Below, one piece after another: positions 1 to 4,575 of a DNA stretch of 6,891 nucleotides (position 1 is its first letter; every line of letters starts with the position of its first letter). The notes under the pieces were generated by a model. That model saw only the letters and a list, made by a program, of their open reading frames with translations, did no database searches and was not told where the DNA came from. The translations under genes and the position numbers were made by a program. Source of the DNA: CAXQZU01 sp964228555 (lineage in GTDB: Bacteria > Planctomycetota > PLA2 > JAEUHO01); assembly GCA_964228555.1 (NCBI GenBank), contig CAXQZU010000033.1, positions 1 to 6,891 on the forward strand, in the 5' to 3' direction.

Positions 1-41
1 GGATGAGCGCGGTAGCATTCTACCCCGACCGCAGGGCACAT
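1..41 (-). CDS. Possible start of a further gene, cut by the window edge
   Basis: An ATG at 39-41 on the minus strand is preceded, nine bases upstream, by a purine-rich GGGGAGGAA (complement of 51-59), a strong Shine-Dalgarno match. It opens a frame with no stop down to base 1 (MCPAVGVECYRAH, 13 codons). It lies 48 bases after the stop of the carboxypeptidase-regulatory-like gene on the same strand, so it could be the next gene of that operon. The visible part is too short to identify. A small inverted repeat (GGTAG-CATT-CTACC, 11-24) lies inside it, so a structured non-coding stretch is the alternative. Confidence 0.3.
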   Translation of the reverse strand, partial: MCPAVGVECYRAH

Positions 42-50
42 GGATGACTC

Positions 51-59
51 TTCCTCCCC
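51..59 (-). promoter_or_regulatory. Candidate ribosome binding site for a gene leaving the window
   Basis: The minus strand reads GGGGAGGAA here, nine bases before an ATG at 41. The match to the anti-Shine-Dalgarno sequence is good. It is the main reason to think that a fourth gene starts here. Confidence 0.35.
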
Positions 60-89
60 AATCGAGTTGACGGAGACCGCTGAGTCGGA

Positions 90-1808
90 TCATCGTCCTT
101 CGTGACGCTCGAAGATAGCACTCCAGGGGACTTCCTTTCCCCGTTCCAAGCGGACATCCAATGTCAACCCAGAGCCGTCTCCGGGCGCCTCAACCAGCAC
201 CTCAGCGCCGCCGACATCGGACAAACTGAACTCTAGGGACGACTTCCCCGGCGACACAAACAGCTCGGGTGGCGATGCTTCAAGCGCCAGAGGTAGATCG
301 CGTACGAATCGCCAGTTCCCCACTCGCCTTGCGCCAACATCTGCTCGCACTCGGAGATCATAGCCTCGAACAGCCTGGCCCTCCGGCGACGTAACACGAA
401 GCTGTAGCCGGTTGCCCCTGCACGGAAGCTCGACCGACTGCGCGGGTCCGACCGCCTGCACGACGAACTCATACCAATCCGCCACGGGCCAGAATTGATC
501 GTTTTCGACTCCAAGACCGGGGCCGACGCGGATCGCGTTGGCGCCAGGCGGTAGATCGCGAGAACGCAACGCGATGCCATCGTCACCGAAGACCATGGCC
601 GAGGTCCAGTACTCGCCGGCTGGTGTTCGGATCATGACAGTGAACCCACCCCGCAGGGGCTCGCCAGTCGGAAGGTGTGCCCGAAACGACACCGGCATCC
701 GAACTCGATCCGAGCTGGTCCGCCTGAGCACGAGCACGATCTCGGACTCGGAGTCGGGTGAGATGCCCGCTCGGGCGCTCCCAACCGCGAGCCCCGGGGC
801 GGTTGCTTCGACCTCAACCTCTGTGACGGCGTCCCCGGACAGCGGGGTCGTTTGCGACAATCTGTAGGTGACCCATCCGTCCTTGGTTGGAAGCGTCGTT
901 TCACGTTGGAGCCGACCATCCAACTGGCGCTCCAGACTCGAGGACCAGCCCCACCCGTCCGGGGGGGTGAGGATCACTGTCGCTTCCTCGGTCAGTATGG
1001 AACCATCGTCGGCCTGCACCCTGACCCGCAGGACAGCCTCGCGCCGCATGACGATCCGCAAATCCTGGCGACCCGGCGTAACCTTCTGTGGCGTGAAGGT
1101 GCCTGCACGCGTCCATCCAAGTTTTCGTGCTTGAACTTCGTAGGTGGCGTCGGGCGCAAGGCCTCCGATCGAGAATCGACCATTGAAGTCGGTCTCGCCG
1201 ACTCCGCCGCTTGTCCCAAGATCTGAGAGGAATCTAGGATCATGCGGCCAGCCAAGCCGCTGCTTGGAAGGTGCGCACGAGACCAGGACGCCCTGGATCG
1301 GGCTCCCCGATAGGTCAACGACAACCCCGTCAAGGGTCACACCGGCGTCGAGCTCGACCTCGACATTCGCCGCGGTCACGTCAGCCACGCCTTGCCACGG
1401 CAGGTAGCCTGACGCTGTCACCCACAGAGCAGTCCGCTCCGGGGCCCGCCGCTCCAAGGTGAATTCGCCGCGTGCATCAGTCCGCACGGCCGCGTCCGAG
1501 AGGAAAAGCGCGTCCTCGCTTGTACGGGGCACGAAGACACGGGCACCGTCGACAGGAGCACGAGTTCGCAGGTCTACTACACGCCCCCGAATCTGCCCTT
1601 CGCGTGCTGACGGAACCGGCTCCGCACCCGGGGGGACAATGACGGGCCGTGCGGACAGATGAGGAACCAGAGTGGGGCGATCGTCCACCTCCGCAGGTGC
1701 CGCCCCCTGCGGACGTGTCAAAGGAGACGCCGGGAAAAGGAGCGCGTAGAAGGCCGCAGCGGATACCAGTAGACAGAGTAGGATTGGGAGGAATCGACGC
1801 TTCGTCAT
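90..1808 (-). CDS. Exported protein with carboxypeptidase-regulatory-like repeats
   Basis: This 572-residue protein is probably anchored in, or exported across, the inner membrane. Residues 1-4 are basic (MTKRR begins the protein) and about 6-25 form a hydrophobic segment (signal peptide or membrane anchor), followed by a Pro-rich stretch to about 68. Residues 71-152 and 156-256 both look like carboxypeptidase-regulatory-like (transthyretin-type beta-sandwich) domains. Each has the pattern G-x-V-D-L...P-hydrophobic-x-G-A-x-V, then T-D-x-x-G-x-F-x-hydrophobic and a Tyr/Trp-containing final strand (GEFTLERRAPERTALWVTA; GRFSIGGLAPDATYEV). Residues 258-362 and 465-556 are also beta-rich and may be diverged copies. 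No catalytic motif is seen. Such domains usually bind or scaffold proteins or glycans outside the cytoplasm, so a structural or adhesion role is inferred. The start ATG overlaps the stop of the MauE-like gene (ATGA, 1805-1808), which implies translational coupling and fixes the start. GC and third-base bias are lower than in the genes right of 3692. Confidence 0.85.
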   Translation of the reverse strand: MTKRRFLPILLCLLVSAAAFYALLFPASPLTRPQGAAPAEVDDRPTLVPHLSARPVIVPPGAEPVPSAREGQIRGRVVDLRTRAPVDGARVFVPRTSEDALFLSDAAVRTDARGEFTLERRAPERTALWVTASGYLPWQGVADVTAANVEVELDAGVTLDGVVVDLSGSPIQGVLVSCAPSKQRLGWPHDPRFLSDLGTSGGVGETDFNGRFSIGGLAPDATYEVQARKLGWTRAGTFTPQKVTPGRQDLRIVMRREAVLRVRVQADDGSILTEEATVILTPPDGWGWSSSLERQLDGRLQRETTLPTKDGWVTYRLSQTTPLSGDAVTEVEVEATAPGLAVGSARAGISPDSESEIVLVLRRTSSDRVRMPVSFRAHLPTGEPLRGGFTVMIRTPAGEYWTSAMVFGDDGIALRSRDLPPGANAIRVGPGLGVENDQFWPVADWYEFVVQAVGPAQSVELPCRGNRLQLRVTSPEGQAVRGYDLRVRADVGARRVGNWRFVRDLPLALEASPPELFVSPGKSSLEFSLSDVGGAEVLVEAPGDGSGLTLDVRLERGKEVPWSAIFERHEGR

Positions 1809-2221
1809 CCGCGCGCCTCACTATCCGTCATGCCAGGGACGCCGACCAAGGGTGCGCGCCGAAGAACCTGCGCCGACAGGAAGCACAGAGCGCCGAGCAC
1901 TACGATGCGACGTGCGCGGGTCGCACGTACCAGATTCCCGAAGCACCCGCACTGAGCGGCTGTCTGCGGCTCAATCATCCAGTAGATGGTCATGAGTAAG
2001 GCCAGCGCAAGCGATGAAGCCGCGAGCACGCGCGCCCACCGCCGAGATGCTAGCATCAGCAGTCCGAGAAGAATCTCCCCCCCGATGAGAATTGCGGCGG
2101 CTGGCTTTCGGAACTGCTCTGGCACGCCCTGGTCGCCAAGAAAGGTCACGAAGGGACCAGCGTGCAACGCCTTCGCGCAGCCGAGCAACATCCACAGCCC
2201 GGCCAGCAGCACGCGGGGCAT
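1805..2221 (-). CDS. MauE/DoxX-family redox-associated membrane protein
   Basis: With the start at 2221 this is a 138-residue integral membrane protein with four predicted helices (about residues 3-19, 40-57, 62-82, 105-121). The motif CGCFG at 91-95, at the end of the third helix, is typical of the MauE/DoxX redox group, as is the glycine- and glutamate-containing second helix (LIGGEILLGLLML). In methylamine-utilisation operons MauE is needed, with the thioredoxin-like MauD, to mature the disulfide-rich small subunit of methylamine dehydrogenase. Many relatives sit beside thioredoxin-like or Cys-rich partners. Here the gene follows a secreted 12-cysteine protein by eight bases, which suggests that this protein is its substrate. 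No thioredoxin gene is seen in this operon. A start at 2305 would overlap the upstream gene by about 75 bases and add a non-hydrophobic, Arg-rich head, so 2221 is preferred, although its ribosome binding site is weak. The stop overlaps the next start. Confidence 0.82.
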   Translation of the reverse strand: MPRVLLAGLWMLLGCAKALHAGPFVTFLGDQGVPEQFRKPAAAILIGGEILLGLLMLASRRWARVLAASSLALALLMTIYWMIEPQTAAQCGCFGNLVRATRARRIVVLGALCFLSAQVLRRAPLVGVPGMTDSEARG

Positions 2222-2229
2222 ACGGACTG

Positions 2230-2664
2230 CTAGGGAGGCGGTGCCTGGCACGCGCCGCAGGCGGTCGCAACTTGGATGGAAGGATCCCAAGAACTGGGAA
2301 CCCAACTAACCGGCGGACAAACCTGCGGTGACGGGCAGAGATTGATGCAGTAAGCTGACCCGCCGGTCGGCTCGGTGCCGGAGTATCCAAGGAAGCAACC
2401 ATCGCCCGCGTGGATTGGCTTACAGCCGCAGTACTGGCCCATCTGCCCACCAACGTTGATTGTCCGCACCTTGCACTGGTCCGTCGCGGGTATGCACTGC
2501 TGGTAGTGGCACTGCGGGTACCCGGGCCGGTACTCCATGTACTCTTCGCCTCCCGCCTTGAAGACCCAGAGGAAGCATCCGGTATCTGCGAAGGCGATCG
2601 TGGCTGTTCCCGCGATCACCATCACCACCGCAAGGGACTGCACGATGGTCAGATACCGCTTCAT
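2230..2664 (-). CDS. Secreted cysteine-rich protein (12 Cys), family unknown
   Basis: This is a 144-residue precursor. Residues 1-26 form a Sec signal peptide (MKRY, a hydrophobic core TIVQSLAVVMVIAGTATIAF, and a probable cleavage after Ala-Phe-Ala26). The mature chain of about 118 residues has 12 cysteines, at 30, 52, 57, 64, 79, 81, 90, 106, 110, 116, 136 and 139, including a CGC at 79-81 and a CGAC pair at 136-139. The even number in an exported protein points to up to six disulfides. It also has many Gly, Pro and Tyr and ends in APPP. I do not recognise a family. The number of cysteines equals that of the methylamine dehydrogenase small subunit and the next gene is MauE-like, but the cysteine spacing differs and I see no clear homology. 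The start at 2664 is fixed by GGAGG seven bases upstream and by a promoter ending at 2694. A longer frame from 2757 would start upstream of that promoter and is rejected. Confidence 0.8.
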   Translation of the reverse strand: MKRYLTIVQSLAVVMVIAGTATIAFADTGCFLWVFKAGGEEYMEYRPGYPQCHYQQCIPATDQCKVRTINVGGQMGQYCGCKPIHAGDGCFLGYSGTEPTGGSAYCINLCPSPQVCPPVSWVPSSWDPSIQVATACGACQAPPP

Positions 2665-2671
2665 GTGACGA

Positions 2672-2676
2672 CCTCC
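2672..2676 (-). promoter_or_regulatory. Ribosome binding site GGAGG of the Cys-rich protein gene
   Basis: GGAGG on the minus strand lies seven bases before the ATG at 2664. It decides the start in favour of the signal-peptide-bearing form over the longer upstream frame. Confidence 0.8.
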
Positions 2677-2693
2677 GCAGGTTCGTGCTCGTG

Positions 2694-2722
2694 ATTGTAG
2701 GCGGGCCCGCCACGATCGGCAA
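2694..2722 (-). promoter_or_regulatory. Sigma70-type promoter of the leftward operon
   Basis: On the minus strand, TTGCCG (2717-2722) and TACAAT (2694-2699) are separated by exactly 17 bases. They match the -35 and -10 consensus at four and five of six positions. Transcription would start near 2687, giving a leader of about 22 bases that contains the GGAGG site. It is the clearest promoter in the window. It would serve the Cys-rich, MauE-like and carboxypeptidase-regulatory-like genes. The spacer holds the inverted repeat GGCGGGCCCGCC, a possible operator. Confidence 0.7.
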
Positions 2723-3015
2723 GTGGGCCGACTCTCGCCGGATGCGGGCGGCCGCACGGGATATGAACAAGACGCATACGCATTCGATCGCCGATGGCCA
2801 ACCTCAGCGCCCCGGGGAACTCTTCAGGCCGGGACCCGCCAGCATGGCCTGGGCGCGCTGGGCTCCCGGGGCAACCACCGCCGAAGACCGCGATCCCCAG
2901 GTGTTCTGGTGGCGATTGCAGAGCGGGACAAGGCGCGGTCCACTGCCGCCACCGAGGAACGCCCGCGAGGCGTCGGCCTCACGGGCGTGGGTGCTCGGCG
3001 CGGCCGGCGCGGAGC
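2723..3015. other. Intergenic stretch without a supported gene
   Basis: Between the leftward promoter and the end of the next minus-strand gene I find no reading frame with convincing protein-like content on either strand. Frames that are open here give Arg/Gly/Pro-rich, low-complexity products. The only structure I can point to is the hairpin at its right end. Confidence 0.5.
2993..3015 (-). terminator. Hairpin directly after a stop codon, possible terminator
   Basis: The stem pairs GCTC (2993-2996) with GAGC (3012-3015) and GCGC (2998-3001) with GCGC (3007-3010), with one G-G mismatch between the two halves and a five-base loop. It begins at the base next to the TAG at 3016-3018 of the minus-strand gene. 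There is no following U-tract, so intrinsic termination is uncertain. Its position suggests a 3'-end structure. Confidence 0.35.
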
Positions 3016-3201
3016 CTACCTTACGTCGCCTTCGAACAGCAGGGCCCCGTCCTTGCCGTGCAGCGTCACGCGCACGACCTCGGCCTCGGGCACGCCCCGC
3101 TCGAGTCGGATCTGCGAGGCGACGCGCCAGACCAGCAGCCGGTTCTTGGCGTCCTCGTGCGCGGCCTCCTCGTCGGTGGACACCGTGGGGCGCTCGTCCA
3201 T
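3016..3201 (-). CDS. Unrecognised protein, probably the 3' part of a longer gene
   Basis: From the ATG at 3201 this encodes 61 residues of balanced, protein-like composition (MDERPTVSTDEEAAHEDAK, then NRLLVWRVASQIRLERG and a beta-rich tail ending LLFEGDVR). Nearly every codon ends in G or C, as expected of a real gene in this GC-rich stretch. The same frame stays open upstream to 3333, and its codon use stays gene-like to about 3255 (…LLQTTLDGLRLQFAGGLS before the Met). The annotated ATG is therefore probably internal. No ATG or GTG lies further upstream in the frame; a CTG at 3255 is the only near candidate. No ribosome binding site precedes 3201. I do not recognise a family. A hairpin follows the stop directly. 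Confidence 0.45.
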   Translation of the reverse strand: MDERPTVSTDEEAAHEDAKNRLLVWRVASQIRLERGVPEAEVVRVTLHGKDGALLFEGDVR

Positions 3202-3255
3202 CGAGAGGCCGCCCGCGAACTGGAGCCGCAGGCCGTCGAGCGTCGTCTGGAGCAG

Positions 3256-3440
3256 ACGCCGCGAACCGTGCTGATTTTCAGGCGGAATCGCACGTCGGCG
3301 ACGAGTCCTCGTCGCGGCGGGCGCGGGACGGCGTCAGAGGCTGGCTCCGGCGCGGGCGCCGGGGCTGCCTCGTGGGCTCCGGGGGTGGGGCTGCCCCGGG
3401 TTGTGCTGGATGCGTCCCGCTCGCTGCGGGTGGCGTTCTT
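3256..3440 (-). pseudogene. Upstream remnant of the same gene in a shifted frame
   Basis: Upstream of about 3256 the gene-like signal moves to another minus-strand frame. That frame is open from 3440 and gives a Pro/Ala-rich, linker-like stretch (APAPEPASDAVPRPPRRG) followed by LVADVRFRLKISTVRGV, with mostly G/C third bases. This frame then turns into an Arg/Ser-rich product, while the frame of 3016-3201 becomes protein-like. One inserted or lost base between about 3256 and 3275 would join them. Further upstream this frame meets TGA (3441-3443) and another stop near 3467, and no start is clear. The gene is either decayed or affected by sequencing indels. This reading rests on composition only. 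Confidence 0.35.
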
Positions 3441-3466
3441 TCACTTCCCTGCCGTCGTGCTGGCCT

Positions 3467-3635
3467 AGGCGAGGAGCCTCTGCCCAGATCGCGCCCCTTG
3501 GGCACAAGGCGGGCTGGTGCCATGGGGCAGGCCTCGATCCCCGGGCGGGGATCCCGTCCCCTTGGACGGGGTGGCCCCCGCTCCATGGCCGCAGGTGGAC
3601 CCCGCTCTCGTGAGGCGGGGGCCAGTCGACACTGG
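3467..3635. repeat. Run of short inverted repeats with four-base loops
   Basis: At least six hairpins follow one another. They are AGGC/GCCT (3467-3479), CCTTG-GGCA-CAAGG (3496-3509), TGCC-ATGG-GGCA (3518-3529), GATCCCC-GGGC-GGGGATC (3536-3553), CCCGTCC-CCTT-GGACGGG (3553-3570), CCCCGC pairing with GCGGGG (3600-3620, inner CT/AG pairs after a bulged T) and CCAGT-CGAC-ACTGG (3622-3635). Most have loops of exactly four bases, and the stems differ in sequence, so it is not a copied repeat unit. The run fills the gap between the divergent minus-strand remnant and the selenoprotein gene. It could be a structured RNA, a transcription barrier or a leader structure. High GC favours chance stems, but the 7-bp perfect stems are unlikely to be accidental. 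Confidence 0.5.
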
Positions 3636-3676
3636 GGCTCGGGGGCGCAGGCGGCGGCGGGCGCGGGGGCAGGGCG

Positions 3677-3682
3677 TAGATT
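3677..3682 (+). promoter_or_regulatory. Candidate -10 element of the selenoprotein gene
   Basis: TAGATT fits the TANNNT core of a -10 element and ends nine bases before the ATG at 3692. This would give a leaderless or near-leaderless transcript, and no Shine-Dalgarno sequence is visible there. No convincing -35 is seen. In a region this GC-rich an AT-containing hexamer is notable but not proof. Confidence 0.3.
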
Positions 3683-3691
3683 CGACGGGCC

Positions 3692-4495
3692 ATGGACCCT
3701 GGGCCGACCCGCATGCGAGCCAGCCCCGCCGCGGGCGGGCTGGCGGGGCCCGGGCACGTGGCGCGGCGCATGGCTTGGGGTGCGCTGGCACTGTCGCTGG
3801 CGGGCGTGCTGGCCTACGTGCTGACGCTGCGCTGGGCGTGGTCGCGCGAGTCGGGCGTGCTGGCGTTCGTGCCCTTGGGCGCCGGCGCGTGGCTGGCCGT
3901 GGCCGCGCTGCGCAGCGACCGGCGCCTGGCCACGCGCGTGCCCGCGCTGGCTGCGGTGGGCCTGCTGGGCGCCTTCGCGTGGGTGTTCCTGGTGGTCGCG
4001 CGGCTGCCTGCGCCCAGCACCTTCGAGGCCCTCGAGCGGCTGCCGGCCGTGTCGGTCCTGCAGCCGGGGGGTGAGCCCTTGGACCTCTCGCGCGTGGCTG
4101 CCGACGGGCCCGTGTTGCTGGTGCTGTACCGCGGACCCTGGTGACTGACCTGCCGCGCCGAGCTCGTCGAGCTCGCGGCCGTGGGGGAGACGCTGGCGCG
4201 CCGGGGAGGCCGCGTGCTGGCGCTGTCCACCAGCAGCGTCCAGGAGGCGGCGCGGCTGCGCGAGGACCTGTCCCTGCCCTTCGCGGTGCTGGCCGACCCG
4301 CAGGGGCAGGCTGTGCGCGCGCTGGGCCTGCTCCACGCGCGGGGCGGGCCGGGCGGGCATGACGTGGCATTGCCCGCGCACGTGCTGGTGGAGCGAGGCG
4401 GCCGGGTGGCGTGGCGGCACGTGGCCCGGCGCATCCAGGACCGGCCCACGCCGGGCGAGGTGGAAGACATGTTCCACCAGCACCTGCCCCGCTGA
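3692..4495 (+). CDS. Membrane-anchored peroxiredoxin-like selenoprotein (in-frame UGA = Sec151)
   Basis: Read through one in-frame TGA (4142-4144), the frame encodes 267 residues. Residues 28-48, 55-72 and 84-104 are three predicted membrane helices. The cluster R74, R77, R78 and R82 between helices 2 and 3 points inward, which puts the C-terminal domain in the periplasm. Residues about 115-267 form an AhpC/TSA (peroxiredoxin/thioredoxin-fold) domain. It has LLVLYRGPW then UGA-L-T-C-RAELVEL, matching the family's YRG-x-W-C-x-x-C-x-x-x-L active site with UGA at the first, catalytic cysteine. The strands VLALST and FAVLADPQG follow, then cis-Pro228 before HVLVERGGRVAW. The family keeps Cys at residue 151, the resolving Cys154 is intact, and codons after the UGA keep strong third-position G/C. 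All this favours selenocysteine over a nonsense mutation. Likely role: thiol-dependent peroxide or disulfide reduction in the envelope. No Shine-Dalgarno sequence is seen; Met8 and Met27 are alternative starts. A standard gene caller would split this into 3692-4144 and an ORF from 4181. Confidence 0.82.
4145..4180 (+). promoter_or_regulatory. Candidate bacterial SECIS hairpin
   Basis: Just after the in-frame UGA, GAGCTC (4160-4165) pairs perfectly with GAGCTC (4169-4174) around a GTC loop (4166-4168). Below a three-base bulge (4157-4159), GCCGC (4152-4156) pairs with GCGGC (4175-4179). The loop starts 22 bases after the UGA. Bacterial SECIS elements lie inside the coding sequence directly 3' of the UGA, with the apical loop roughly 16-37 bases away and a G among its first bases; E. 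coli fdhF has GGUC there. The element fits these rules. It also has to encode Leu-Thr-Cys-Arg-Ala-Glu-Leu-Val-Glu-Leu, so some pairing could come from codon choice. Confidence 0.6.
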
Positions 4496-4565
4496 GCGAG
4501 CTGGCCCATCGACCGGGTGCCATGCCGGGCGCCTCCGGGGCTGCGTCCCACGAGCCGATAGCCTG

Positions 4566-4570
4566 AAGGA
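4566..4570 (+). promoter_or_regulatory. Ribosome binding site of the VKOR-thioredoxin gene
   Basis: AAGGA lies five bases before the ATG at 4576, which supports that start. It is the only clear Shine-Dalgarno sequence in the right block. The other two plus-strand genes lack one. Confidence 0.6.
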
Positions 4571-4575
4571 CTCGT

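Noticed and set aside
1..92. In-frame reading through the TGA at 90-92 of the carboxypeptidase-regulatory-like gene, as a second selenocysteine
   Set aside because: The frame is open to base 1, but no redox motif surrounds the UGA, and a good ribosome binding site and ATG lie just downstream. A normal stop is far more likely.
2665..2757. Longer form of the Cys-rich protein starting at 2757
   Set aside because: The extra 31 residues are Arg-rich and hide the signal peptide. The promoter (2694-2722) and GGAGG site place the start at 2664.
3467..3635. CRISPR array or tRNA gene in the hairpin-rich stretch
   Set aside because: Stem sequences differ from one another and spacing is irregular, so there is no repeat-spacer pattern. 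No tRNA acceptor/T-loop arrangement or GTTCGA motif is found.
4142..4144. UGA read as tryptophan (alternative genetic code) or as a simple nonsense mutation
   Set aside because: Other genes in the window end in TGA and use TGG for Trp, so a code change is not supported. Intact frame and codon bias after the UGA, plus the family Cys at this position, speak against decay, though a recent mutation cannot be excluded from sequence alone.
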